Shown here piece by piece: positions 49,558 to 57,673 of a DNA stretch of 64,000 nt (positions are counted from its first letter, which is position 1; each line of letters opens with the position of its first letter). The notes beneath the pieces are model-generated. The model did no database searches. It saw only the letters and a list, made by a program, of their open reading frames with translations, and was not told the DNA's origin. A program made the position numbers and the translations under genes. The DNA is from Myxococcus sp. RHSTA-1-4 (GTDB taxonomy: Bacteria > Myxococcota > Myxococcia > Myxococcales > Myxococcaceae). Where the stretch lies: the NCBI RefSeq assembly GCF_020037125.1, contig NZ_JAIQDG010000018.1:1-64000 (forward strand). Direction: 5' to 3'.

Positions 49558-51576
49558 TCATTGCCGCGTCGCGAGCTCCAGCGTCACCCGGGCCCCCTTC
49601 TCCACCAGTGAGCCGGCGGCGGGGGTTTGAGACACCACACGTCCACTGCCCATTACTTGTGGCTCGAGGGCCGCGGCGAGCAGCTTCACCACGGCCTCCC
49701 GTCCGACCTGCCCCTGGACGTCCGGCACCCGGACGGTGCCGGGCTCCGGAGTCTCCGTTACCGCTTCCGCCAGCGCCGGACGGGCGGGCACGGTGGCCTT
49801 CGCCACCGGCTTCGCCGCGCCGGGCGCGGGGGACACGGCGGCCACGGCCACCTCGGGTGCCACCGTCCGGGACGGGGGCACGGCCAGGTGGGCCATGGCG
49901 GCGGTCGCAATCTCCTTGAAAGCAGGGGCAGCCACGAGCCCCCCGTATACGTCCGTCTTGGGTTCGTCCACTACGACGAGAATCACGGCGCGCGGTGACT
50001 CGGCTGGCACCATGCCAGCGAAGGAGGCGATTCGCTTGTCCGAGTACCCTCGCGCCACCGGGTCCGCCTTCTGGGCCGTGCCCGTCTTGCCCGCCACCCG
50101 GTAGTCCTCCATGGCGGCCCTGGGCGCGGTTCCCTCCTTGGTCACCACGCTTTCGAGCATGCCCACCACCTGCCGGGCCACCTTCGCGGACACCGCCCGG
50201 CGAATCTCCGTGGGACGGTTTTCCAGCAGGACTACCCCGTCCGGGTCCACCACCTTCGATACAAGGTAGGGCCGCATCAGCACGCCATCGTTCGCCAGCG
50301 CACCATAGGCGGACGCAATCTGCACCGCCGTGGCCGTCAGGCCCTGGCCGAAGGACTGGGTGGCCAGCGCCACCTCCGCCTTCGGGAAGGGGATGACGCC
50401 GCGCCCCTCGCCCGGCAGCGCCAGGCCGGTGCGCTCGGCGAAGCCGAAGGCGTGGTAGCCCGCCACCAGCTTCTCGCGCCCCATCTGCTGGGCAATCTTG
50501 GCCATGCAGATGTTGGAGGACACCTGGAGGATGCCGCGCGGGGCCAGCCAGCCGTACGAGTGGGTGTCGTTGATGGTGTGGCGGCCCACCGGCCAGGCGC
50601 CGTTCTCACAGAAGAAGACGCTGTCGGTGGTAATCGCCTTCTGCTCCAGGGCGGCGGCCACCACGAAGGGCTTCATCGTGGAGCCCGGCTCGAAGGTGTC
50701 CAGCGCGGCGCGGTTGCGCATGCCGGTGCGCGTGCTGGACTCGGGGGTGTTCGGGTTGAAGCGCGGGTGGTTGGCCACCGCCAGCAGCTCGCCCGTCCTC
50801 GGGTCCAGCACCACCGCCATGCCGGCCACGGCCTTCGCGTCCTCCACCGCCTTGGCCAGCGCCTTCTCCGTCACGTACTGGAGGTGGCGGTCGATGGTGA
50901 GCGTCACCGTGGCGCCCTGGCGCTCCAGCGGGTCCAGCGTGCCCTGCACCAGCAGCTTGCGGCCCTTGGCGTCGCGGAAGCCGGACATGCGCGAGTTCTG
51001 CCCGGACAGCTCGTCCTGGAAGGCCAGCTCCAGCCCCTCCAGGCCGCGCCCGTCCAGGCCCACCGTGCCCACCACGTGTGCCCCCAGCTCGCGCTGCGGG
51101 TAGAAGCGCTTGGGCTCCTTGGTGAAGCCGAAGCCCGGCAGGCCCAGCGCCTTCACCGCCGCCACCTCCTGCGGCTTCGCCTGGCGCTTCACCCACGCGA
51201 AGCGCTTCGCCCGGCCCAGGCGCGCGGCCAGCTCGTCCGCGTCCAGCTTCAGCGCCTTGGCCAGCGCGCGCGACGCCGCGCGGACGTCCGGCAGCATGGA
51301 GGGGTCCACCCAGATGGAGTCCACCTCCACGCTCTGGGCCAGCGGCGTGCCGCGGCGGTCGAAGATGTCGCCTCGGCGGGCGGGGATTTCAATCTGGCGG
51401 ACGTACTGGTCCTGCGCCAGGCCGCGCAGCTTCTCCTGCTCGAAGACCTGGAGCTGCACCGCACGGCCGAAGGCGACGCCCAGCAGCGTCAGGAAGAGGC
51501 CGGACAGCAGCTGCACGCGCAGCTTCAGCCACTTCGCGTTGGGCTCCGGAGCCCGCGTCGCCTTGAAGTCCCTCAC
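49558..51576 (-). CDS. ftsI: Septal transpeptidase FtsI (class B PBP) with C-terminal PASTA domain
   Basis: 672-residue penicillin-binding protein that cross-links septal peptidoglycan. Seen: one N-terminal membrane helix (about 22-42), the dimerisation/pedestal domain starting RQIEIPARRGDIFDRRG, transpeptidase motifs SxxK at STMK (S299-K302), SxN in SSNICMAK, and KTG (K497) in AGKTGTAQK. A linker rich in Ala/Pro/Val leads to one PASTA domain (VRVPDVQGQVGREA to the end). PASTA domains bind muropeptides or beta-lactams and are typical of Spo/Gram-positive PBPs; less usual here. GTG 51576 overlaps the ftsL stop. Confidence 0.93.
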   Translation of the reverse strand: MRDFKATRAPEPNAKWLKLRVQLLSGLFLTLLGVAFGRAVQLQVFEQEKLRGLAQDQYVRQIEIPARRGDIFDRRGTPLAQSVEVDSIWVDPSMLPDVRAASRALAKALKLDADELAARLGRAKRFAWVKRQAKPQEVAAVKALGLPGFGFTKEPKRFYPQRELGAHVVGTVGLDGRGLEGLELAFQDELSGQNSRMSGFRDAKGRKLLVQGTLDPLERQGATVTLTIDRHLQYVTEKALAKAVEDAKAVAGMAVVLDPRTGELLAVANHPRFNPNTPESSTRTGMRNRAALDTFEPGSTMKPFVVAAALEQKAITTDSVFFCENGAWPVGRHTINDTHSYGWLAPRGILQVSSNICMAKIAQQMGREKLVAGYHAFGFAERTGLALPGEGRGVIPFPKAEVALATQSFGQGLTATAVQIASAYGALANDGVLMRPYLVSKVVDPDGVVLLENRPTEIRRAVSAKVARQVVGMLESVVTKEGTAPRAAMEDYRVAGKTGTAQKADPVARGYSDKRIASFAGMVPAESPRAVILVVVDEPKTDVYGGLVAAPAFKEIATAAMAHLAVPPSRTVAPEVAVAAVSPAPGAAKPVAKATVPARPALAEAVTETPEPGTVRVPDVQGQVGREAVVKLLAAALEPQVMGSGRVVSQTPAAGSLVEKGARVTLELATRQ

Positions 51577-51995
51577 CGCACCGACCCCGCCACGTCACGC
51601 CCCGCCACGCGCATGCCGGGCCGGTCGGCTTCCGCCCGGGCGCTGGCGCGGGCCGGCTTCTCCGCGGCCAGCGACACCACGGCGCCGCCCCGGGGCATGG
51701 CCATGCCGAGCTGCTCGCGCGCCACGCGCTCCAGCCGCGCCGGGGCCTTGAGGGTGGCCAGCTCCAGCTTCAGCCGGTCATTCTCCCGCGTGAGGGTGCG
51801 GCTCTCGGCCTCCTCGCGGGACAGGCGGTAGCCCATGTCCACCACCAGCACGCGGCTGGTGACGTGGAGGATGCCCACCGCCGCGAAGAGGGCGAAGAAG
51901 AGCACCGCGGGCAACAGGTGCAGCAGCACGCCCGTCACCGAGACGGAGCCACGCGTGGAAGCAACCCTGGAAACCCTGGACGTCGACTTGCTCAT
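51573..51995 (-). CDS. ftsL: Cell division protein FtsL
   Basis: 140-residue bitopic protein: basic Ser/Arg-rich cytoplasmic start, one membrane helix (about 24-45, LLHLLPAVLFFALFAAVGIL), then a coiled-coil periplasmic segment with leucine heptads (LSREEAESRTLTREND, RLKLELATLKAPARLERVA) and a motif REQLGM shared by FtsL. Size and place between rsmH and ftsI agree. ATG 51995 overlaps the rsmH stop (ATGA). Sequence conservation in this family is low; assignment rests on topology and position. Confidence 0.88.
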   Translation of the reverse strand: MSKSTSRVSRVASTRGSVSVTGVLLHLLPAVLFFALFAAVGILHVTSRVLVVDMGYRLSREEAESRTLTRENDRLKLELATLKAPARLERVAREQLGMAMPRGGAVVSLAAEKPARASARAEADRPGMRVAGRDVAGSVR

Positions 51996-52906
51996 CGGAC
52001 CTTCTCCACCACGCGCAGGTGCGCGCTGCGAGAGCGGGGGTTGGCCTCCACCTCTTCCTCCGAGGCGGCCACGGCCTTCTTCGTCACCAGGGCGAAGTCG
52101 CCCGAGTAGCCACAGGCGCACACCGGCAGCCCCGGCGGGCAGGTGCAGCGGCCCACCAGGTCGCGGAACGCCTCCTTCACCTTCCGGTCCTCCAGCGAGT
52201 GGAAGGCGATGACGGCGGCGCGGCCGCCCACCTTGAGGAGCTGGGGAATGGCGGCGAGCAGCGCGTCCAGCGACTCCAGCTCGCGGTTGACGGCCATGCG
52301 CAGCGCCTGGAAGGTGCGGGTGGCCACGTGGATGCGCGTGGGCCACGCCTTGCGCGGCACCGCCCGCTTCACGACTTCCGCGGCCTCCAGCGTACGGACA
52401 GGCAGCGCCTTCTTCAGCTCCCGGGCAATGGGGCGCGCGAAGGGCTCCTCGCCGTACTCCTTGAGGATGTGGGCCAGCTCGCGCTCATCCATGGAGGCGA
52501 TGAGCTCCGCGGCCGTGGGGCCCTCCGCGCCCATGCGCATGTCCAGCGGGCCCTCCTTGGCGAAGGAGAAGCCGCGCTCGGCCACGTCGAGCTGCGGAGA
52601 GGAGACGCCCAGGTCCACCAGCACGCCGTCCACCGGGAGCACGTCCGAGGCCACGCGGGGCAGGTCCGCGAAGTTGCCCTGGCGGGCCTGGAAGCGCGGG
52701 TTGTTGCCCAGGCGCGCGGTGGCCGCGGCGAGCGCCACCGGGTCGCGGTCCACGCCCACCACGGTGGCACCCCTGGCCAGGAGCGCCTCCGTGTGGCCAC
52801 CGCCGCCCAGTGTGCCGTCGATGATCACCTTCCCCACTCCCGGTTGCAGCAAGTCCACTGCTTCCCGCAGGAGGACGGTCTGGTGCTGGAAGTCCAAGGC
52901 CCCCAC
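51992..52906 (-). CDS. rsmH: 16S rRNA (cytosine(1402)-N(4))-methyltransferase
   Basis: 304-residue SAM-dependent methyltransferase (formerly MraW) acting on 16S rRNA C1402. Seen: N-terminal HQTVLLREAVDLL, SAM motif DGTLGGGGHTEALL, GVDRDPVALA, VLVDLGVSSPQLD, GPLDMRMG, and the IAFHSLEDRKVK motif near the C-terminus. GTG 52906 starts 6 bp after the STAS gene; the STAS gene is an insertion in the usual mraZ-rsmH order. Confidence 0.95.
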   Translation of the reverse strand: MGALDFQHQTVLLREAVDLLQPGVGKVIIDGTLGGGGHTEALLARGATVVGVDRDPVALAAATARLGNNPRFQARQGNFADLPRVASDVLPVDGVLVDLGVSSPQLDVAERGFSFAKEGPLDMRMGAEGPTAAELIASMDERELAHILKEYGEEPFARPIARELKKALPVRTLEAAEVVKRAVPRKAWPTRIHVATRTFQALRMAVNRELESLDALLAAIPQLLKVGGRAAVIAFHSLEDRKVKEAFRDLVGRCTCPPGLPVCACGYSGDFALVTKKAVAASEEEVEANPRSRSAHLRVVEKVR

Positions 52907-52912
52907 AGGCCG

Positions 52913-53299
52913 TCAGACGAAGGGAGCCCGCGCGAGCGCGAAGGCCGCCCGGGCGTCGTTCATGTGGGGGTAGATTTCGAACGCGTCGTGCGCGCCGGCC
53001 GCGCGGAAGATGGCGGCCAGGTACGGCGACAGGCCGGACAGCTTCAAGTCCCCGCCGGTGCGGCGGAAGGCCTCCGCCCGGGCCATGAGCGGCTTGACGC
53101 CCCGGTAGTTCAGGTGCCCCACGTCGGCGAAGTCCAGGACGAACTGGCGCATGCCCCGCTGCATCTTGCGGGTGAGCTCGTCGCAGAGCTGGAGCAGGTC
53201 CTGCTCGCTCAGCTCGCCCTCGAGCATGAGCGTCTCCACGCGCTCGGTTCCCACCGCCGCGCCCACCGCCCGTCGCCGCACCTCCAGAACCTGGTTCAT
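52913..53299 (-). CDS. STAS-domain protein (anti-sigma-factor-antagonist-like) within the dcw operon
   Basis: 128 residues. Seen: beta strand ETLMLEGELSEQDLLQLCDEL, a core strand FVLDFADVGHLNYRGVKPL, and the closing FRAAGAHDAFEIYPHMNDA, matching the STAS fold. The strictly conserved Ser of SpoIIAA-type antagonists (in D-S-S-G) is replaced: here the loop reads NYRG, so phosphorylation-controlled antagonism is unlikely. It lies 49 bp after mraZ and 6 bp before rsmH, so it is in the dcw transcript and could couple division to another signal. No cognate anti-sigma factor is adjacent. Confidence 0.78.
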   Translation of the reverse strand: MNQVLEVRRRAVGAAVGTERVETLMLEGELSEQDLLQLCDELTRKMQRGMRQFVLDFADVGHLNYRGVKPLMARAEAFRRTGGDLKLSGLSPYLAAIFRAAGAHDAFEIYPHMNDARAAFALARAPFV

Positions 53300-53348
53300 A
53301 CGCTTGCCACCCTCCCGGGACTTCCGAGTCCTGTCGACTTTCCGGCCG

Positions 53349-53798
53349 CTACTGGCGCAGCTCCGCGAGCACCTTCATCACATCCGCCGAGCTCGCCTCC
53401 TGGCGGGCCTCCTCCTGCGCCTTCGCCCAGCCCTCTCGGCTCCACAGCTCGATGACCTTCACCATTCCCGCCCACACCACGTCCTTCTCCAGCCCGGCGT
53501 AGGAGCGCAGCGAGGGGGGGATGAGCAGGCGCCCCAGCTTGTCCAGCGGGCACTCCTGCGCGCTGGCCACATACAGGCGCATCAGCGTCTTCACCCCCGG
53601 CTCCATCGGGTTGCGCTTCGCCAGCGAGGCCTCCAGCGCCTCCCACTCCCGCACCGGGTACGCGTGGAGGCACCGGTCGAGCGCTGTCGTGAGGATGAGC
53701 CTCTCGTCGTAGGCGCCCACCAGCGTTTCCCGGAGCTTCGCCGGGAGGCTCGTCCGCCCCTTCGCGTCGATCTGGTGCTCATAGACGCCTCGGAACAC
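53349..53798 (-). CDS. mraZ: Transcriptional regulator MraZ
   Basis: 149-residue AbrB-like protein with two DXXXR-containing beta domains: YEHQIDAKGRTSLPAKLR at the start and LDKLGRLLIPPSLR about residue 78. MraZ binds short repeated sites ahead of its own operon and controls it. GTG 53798 is the start. It opens the dcw operon, and three regularly spaced MraZ-type boxes occur 43-68 bp upstream. A helical C-terminal extension (EGWAKAQEEARQEAS) is longer than in E. coli. Confidence 0.94.
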   Translation of the reverse strand: MFRGVYEHQIDAKGRTSLPAKLRETLVGAYDERLILTTALDRCLHAYPVREWEALEASLAKRNPMEPGVKTLMRLYVASAQECPLDKLGRLLIPPSLRSYAGLEKDVVWAGMVKVIELWSREGWAKAQEEARQEASSADVMKVLAELRQ

Positions 53799-53836
53799 GC
53801 GGGACGATCCACCTTTTCAACCCGCTACGGGATTGA

Positions 53837-53866
53837 CCTCCACTCCTTCCCACTCCTTGCCACTCC
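53837..53866 (-). promoter_or_regulatory. Three MraZ-type boxes at 10-bp spacing
   Basis: On the minus strand the hexamer GGAGTG occurs exactly every 10 bp (53866-53861, 53856-53851, 53846-53841), each followed by G, so the units read GGAGTGG. Characterised MraZ proteins bind GTGG-containing direct repeats with 10-bp periodicity upstream of mraZ. The boxes lie just downstream of the promoter below, so binding should repress its own operon. Confidence 0.8.
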
Positions 53867-53874
53867 GGGCGGCA

Positions 53875-53903
53875 TACATACGCGTCCCCCCAGGGGGGGT
53901 CAA
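53875..53903 (-). promoter_or_regulatory. dcw operon promoter
   Basis: On the minus strand TTGACC (53903-53898) and TATGTA (53880-53875) are 17 bp apart, 5/6 and 3/6 matches to consensus. The spacer is a GC palindrome (seven C, T, six G). Transcription should start near 53868, immediately before the MraZ boxes. This gives a mraZ leader of about 70 nt. Confidence 0.6.
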
Positions 53904-53938
53904 GAAACCGCAACAGGTTGGAACAACAGTTCGTTGGT

Positions 53939-53965
53939 GCCCGACACCCGGCCCGGGGCGTCACG
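53939..53965. repeat. Second copy of a 27-bp intergenic sequence
   Basis: Matches 507-532 with one base change and one extra base (arms CCCGACA and GGGGCGTCACG flanking a variable middle). Both copies lie in intergenic DNA near short genes with unrelated products. May be a small dispersed repeat of this genome. Confidence 0.4.
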
Positions 53966-54051
53966 CCGCTGGCGCATGACTCCCTGGAACCCCGCCACAC
54001 CTGGAAGGTCCGGTGTTTGCCGCAATGCAGCGCCCTACCTGGGGAGATGGG

Positions 54052-54804
54052 GTGAACTTGAGTTCCGCCCGGGGACAGGCGCAGAGTGTCGGTTGCGTGA
54101 ACACAAACGTGCGACTGAAGGTGGCCTACAAGACCCCGCAGTCATTGGTGGGGGAGTACACGCGCAGCGTCGGGCAGGGGGGCGTCACGCTGGAGACGCG
54201 CCGCAGCCTGCCGCTGGGTACTCGCTTCACCTTCGAGCTGCACGCGGGGGGCGTCCCCAGGCCCGTGGAGGTGCTGGGCGAGGTGGTCCAGGTGGAGCCG
54301 CGCGAGGCGCAGCGGTTCCTGCTCACCGTGCGCTATGGCGTGGGGGAGGACCGCAGCGCGCTGGACGCGGTGCTCCAGCGCATCTACTCCGCGCAGGAGC
54401 ACGAGGGACTGCGCCGCTTCCCGCGGCTGCCCCTGCACCTGCGCGCGGTGGAGGCGGCGCCCTTCTCCCCCTCATTCCTGGTGCGGGACATCTCCCGGGG
54501 CGGCGTGGGCCTGGAGGTGCAGGCCCCGGCGCTGCCGCGCAAGGTGCACGTGGGCACCCCCTTCCTCCTGGAGATGGACCTCCAGGGGGGGCCGCTGATG
54601 CTGCACGGCGAGGTGGTGTGGACCTCCTCGGTGCCCCGGAAGCACTCGGAGACGGTGACGCCGGGCTTCGGCGCCACCTTCGGGCGGCTGAGGCCGCAGA
54701 TGCAGAAGCGCCTGGAGGCGCTGCTGGCCCTGGCGTCGCTGCCCCCCGCGCCCTGGAAGGCGCGGGTGAGCTTCGGGATGGACGCGGTGACGCGGATGCC
54801 GTGA
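54052..54804 (+). CDS. Tandem PilZ-domain protein
   Basis: About 250 residues. Seen: two PilZ-like domains. The first (VRLKVAYKTPQSLVGEYTRS, then GGVTLETRR) lacks the Arg pair and the D/N-x-S-x-x-G motif, so it probably does not bind c-di-GMP. The second is canonical, with RRFPRLPLHLR followed by DISRGGVGLEV. Such proteins (myxobacterial TIGR02266-like) report c-di-GMP level for motility or development. Start: GTG 54052 is preceded by GGGGAG 5 nt upstream; GTG 54013 and GTG 54097 are alternatives. No signal peptide. Gene is monocistronic, convergent with the acyl-CoA dehydrogenase. Confidence 0.82.
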   Translation: MNLSSARGQAQSVGCVNTNVRLKVAYKTPQSLVGEYTRSVGQGGVTLETRRSLPLGTRFTFELHAGGVPRPVEVLGEVVQVEPREAQRFLLTVRYGVGEDRSALDAVLQRIYSAQEHEGLRRFPRLPLHLRAVEAAPFSPSFLVRDISRGGVGLEVQAPALPRKVHVGTPFLLEMDLQGGPLMLHGEVVWTSSVPRKHSETVTPGFGATFGRLRPQMQKRLEALLALASLPPAPWKARVSFGMDAVTRMP

Positions 54805-54819
54805 GGCCCGGGGCTCCCG

Positions 54820-56625
54820 TTACTCCCGGGCGAGCGGATAGCCGCCGGCCGCCTCGAGGGCGGTAACCACTGTCTCGCGCAGCACCGCGGGGTTGTACGG
54901 GGTGAAGACGTCCAGCGTGGCCAGGCGCTTCAGCTCCTTGTCGAGCGCGTCACCCTGGAGGGTGGCGCACAGCGCGCGGCGCGTCCTGTCGTAGGCGCGG
55001 GGGACGGCGTCCAGCGCGTAGAGCTGGGTCAGCGCCACGCGCACGGGGTCCAGCGTCCCCTGGCTCGCGGCCTGGCGGGTGCGCGTCACCATGGAGTCCA
55101 GGGCGAAGGCATCCATCACCACGTCGGACAGCGCGGCGAGCACCTCCTGGTGCTTCTCCAGGTCCGTGCCGAACGTCTCCGCGGCGATGCGCAGGCCGTG
55201 CAGCGCGAGGCGCTTGGCGGACTCGGCGGCCACCTCCTGCGGGGACAGCGCATCCTCGCCGCGCGCGCGGGGCCGCTCGCCGCGGGACAGCTCCTCGGCC
55301 ACGTTGCCGGCCACGGCGAACAGCGGCAGGTCGCCCTTCACCGCGCGCTTGAGGAGCATGCCGACGATGAGCATGCGGTTGATTTCGTTGGTGCCCTCGA
55401 AGATGCGGTTGATGCGCGCGTCGCGGTACGAGCGCTCCACCGGGTACTCCTCGATGTAGCCGGCGCCGCCGTGGAGCTGCACGGCGTCGTCGACGAGGGC
55501 GCCGAGCGACTCCGAGCCGTGCACCTTCATGATGGACGACTCGATGGCGTACTCCTCGACGGCGGCGAGCAGGTTCGCCTCGTAGTCCGGGGCCGACTTG
55601 TCGCGCCCGGCCAGGCGCGCGTCGACGAGGCCCGCGGTGCGGTACGTCATGCTCTCCACCGCGTGGATGAGCGCCGTCATGCGGGCCAGCTTCTCTCGAG
55701 ACAGGGGGAACTGGACGATGGGGGTGCCGAACTGCTTGCGCTCCTGCGTGAAGCGCAGCGCGTTCTGGAGCTGGAGCTTCATGCCCCCCAGCACGCCGGC
55801 GCCCAGCTTGAGGCGGCCGTAGTTGAGGATGTTGAAGGCAATCTTGTGGCCCTTGCCGACCTCGCCGAGCAGGTTCTCCGCCGGGACGCGCGCGTCCTCG
55901 AAGTAGAGGGGGCACGTGGACGAGCCGCGGATGCCCATCTTGTGCTCCTCCGGGCCCACGGTGAGGCCCGGGGTGTCCTTCTCCACGATGAAGCCGGTGA
56001 ACTTGTCGCCGTCCACCTTGGCGAAGACGATGAACACGTCCGCGAAGGCGGCGTTGGTGATGTAGAGCTTGGAGCCGTTGAGAATCCAGTGCTTGCCGTC
56101 CGCCGAGCGCACCGCCTTCGTCTTCGCGCCCAGCGCGTCACTGCCGCTGCCCTGCTCCGTGAGGGCATAGGCGGCCACCCACTCACCGGTGGCGAGCTTC
56201 GGGAGGTACTTCGCCTTCTGGGCCGCGTTGCCGAACCAGACGATGGGCAGCGTGCCGATGCCGGTATGGGCGCCGAACGTCACGGACCAGGAGCCGTTGA
56301 GGCTCATGGCCTCGGCGAGCAGCAGGGACGTCGTCTTGTCGAGGCCGGTGCCGCCGTAGGCCTCGGGGATGTCCACGCTGAGCAGGCCGAGCTCGCCGGC
56401 CTGACGGAGCAGGTCGCGCAGGAGCGCGTTGTCCTTGGCCTCGATTCGCTCGGCGTTGGGGAGCACCTGCTCGCGGGAGAACTGGAGCGCCGTCTTGAAG
56501 AAGAGGCGCTGGTCCTCGGCGAATGTCTCGGGGGTGACGATGCGGGTGGCGCCAACCTCCTGGAAGAGGAACGCGCCGCCGGCGGGAATCTCGTTCGACT
56601 GGGCGGGCTCGGGTACGGCGGCCAT
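54820..56625 (-). CDS. Acyl-CoA dehydrogenase (ACAD9/VLCAD-like, extended C-terminus)
   Basis: 601-residue flavoenzyme. Seen: N-terminal helical domain, YALTEQGSGSDA and TNAAFADVFIVF of the FAD/substrate region, RGSSTCPLYFEDARVPAENLLG, catalytic region RYRDARINRIFEGTNEINRM (given as SYRDARINRIFEGTN), then an extra helical C-terminal domain to 601 instead of about 390. Such a second domain is typical of ACAD9/VLCAD enzymes that act on long chains at a membrane. It catalyses the first beta-oxidation step and passes electrons to ETF. ATG 56625 with GGAGG about 6 nt upstream. Monocistronic as far as seen. Confidence 0.88.
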   Translation of the reverse strand: MAAVPEPAQSNEIPAGGAFLFQEVGATRIVTPETFAEDQRLFFKTALQFSREQVLPNAERIEAKDNALLRDLLRQAGELGLLSVDIPEAYGGTGLDKTTSLLLAEAMSLNGSWSVTFGAHTGIGTLPIVWFGNAAQKAKYLPKLATGEWVAAYALTEQGSGSDALGAKTKAVRSADGKHWILNGSKLYITNAAFADVFIVFAKVDGDKFTGFIVEKDTPGLTVGPEEHKMGIRGSSTCPLYFEDARVPAENLLGEVGKGHKIAFNILNYGRLKLGAGVLGGMKLQLQNALRFTQERKQFGTPIVQFPLSREKLARMTALIHAVESMTYRTAGLVDARLAGRDKSAPDYEANLLAAVEEYAIESSIMKVHGSESLGALVDDAVQLHGGAGYIEEYPVERSYRDARINRIFEGTNEINRMLIVGMLLKRAVKGDLPLFAVAGNVAEELSRGERPRARGEDALSPQEVAAESAKRLALHGLRIAAETFGTDLEKHQEVLAALSDVVMDAFALDSMVTRTRQAASQGTLDPVRVALTQLYALDAVPRAYDRTRRALCATLQGDALDKELKRLATLDVFTPYNPAVLRETVVTALEAAGGYPLARE

Positions 56626-56769
56626 CAACGACCTCCAGGTTCGCGGAAGGGAGCGTCCCTCCGGCGGGCGGGCAGGCGCCCGGACGGGGCAATCTAGGGT
56701 TCGGGGCGTCAGGGGGGTAGTAGCAATCGGGACATCGGCCTTCAAAGGAGAAGGCCCGGCGCGGGATGG

Positions 56770-57663
56770 TCAGTCCAGGAAGCGGCGCTCCCAGCGGCGA
56801 ATGTCCTCCGGGCTCATGCGGCCGAGCGGCCTGCTGTTCCGGTACAGGTGGGGTTCGAGGACCCGGGCAAGCGCACGGTGCAGGGGGAGCGTCTCGCCTG
56901 CTTCCACGTCCCCCGGGTTGGGCTCGTCGCCCAGGGTGATGAGCACGCGCTCACCGCTGAGCTCCTGGATGGAGGTTCCGGAGAGGTTGAGACGCTCGCG
57001 GAGAGCGGCAACGCCCCCGAGCTGACCGAGCACGGGCTGGCCGAGGAAGTTCATCCAGTGGACGCCATCGACGTGGGTGTCCATGTCGTAGCACGGGCCT
57101 TCCCGGGTCATGTGTATGCCCGGATAGCGGGTGCTCACGAGGGCAGCAGCCTCTCCCTCCATTCCGGACCCGGACAGGACAAGGTCCGCATAGCCGGAGT
57201 TGAACGGGAGCTCCTCGGCCACGGCGACGGCCAACTCACGAACCCGAGTTGGCCCTTGCTCTTCCAGATATTCCGTGGGCAATCGCAAATACAATCCGCT
57301 TGTGTCATGCCGCCTCTCGGGCCAGGGCATGGGAATCGTGGGCAGTCCTCTGTATTCCACGTAGAGCCCACCGGGGCCCTCAGGCGTCGCCGACAGCCGC
57401 AGGCCGACGCCATCGTCACCCTCCAGCATCTCCTTCCGGACTGTGTCCCACCGCTTGTCATCGAGGAGATAGGTGTAACCATCGTGAGCGATGTACCAGT
57501 CGATCGCCAGAGGACGTATGCGCTCGCGAAACACATCCAGCGCGCGCATGACAGCAGGCGCGATTCGCTGATGGGCTTGCTTCATATAGAAGCAGATGAC
57601 CAACGCCTCGCTTGCGACTTGCGCATCCCACTGATTGAAGTACCGCAGTCTCGGGTATCGCAT
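56770..57663 (-). CDS. DUF3396 (type VI-like) immunity protein
   Basis: 297 residues resembling DUF3396 proteins annotated as type VI immunity proteins. Seen: CFYMKQAHQRIAPAVMRALD, the SATPEGPGGLYVEYRGLP segment, YLRLPTEYLEE, and a C-terminal NFLGQPVLGQLGG and LGDEPNPGDVE, in the family order. Cytoplasmic, no signal. It starts 10 bp after the toxin stop with GGAGG close to ATG 57663, so the two are co-translated. It should neutralise that toxin. Base composition here is noticeably more AT-rich than in the flanks (many A/T-ending codons), a hint of horizontal transfer. Confidence 0.75.
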   Translation of the reverse strand: MRYPRLRYFNQWDAQVASEALVICFYMKQAHQRIAPAVMRALDVFRERIRPLAIDWYIAHDGYTYLLDDKRWDTVRKEMLEGDDGVGLRLSATPEGPGGLYVEYRGLPTIPMPWPERRHDTSGLYLRLPTEYLEEQGPTRVRELAVAVAEELPFNSGYADLVLSGSGMEGEAAALVSTRYPGIHMTREGPCYDMDTHVDGVHWMNFLGQPVLGQLGGVAALRERLNLSGTSIQELSGERVLITLGDEPNPGDVEAGETLPLHRALARVLEPHLYRNSRPLGRMSPEDIRRWERRFLD

Positions 57664-57673
57664 GTGGCCCCTC

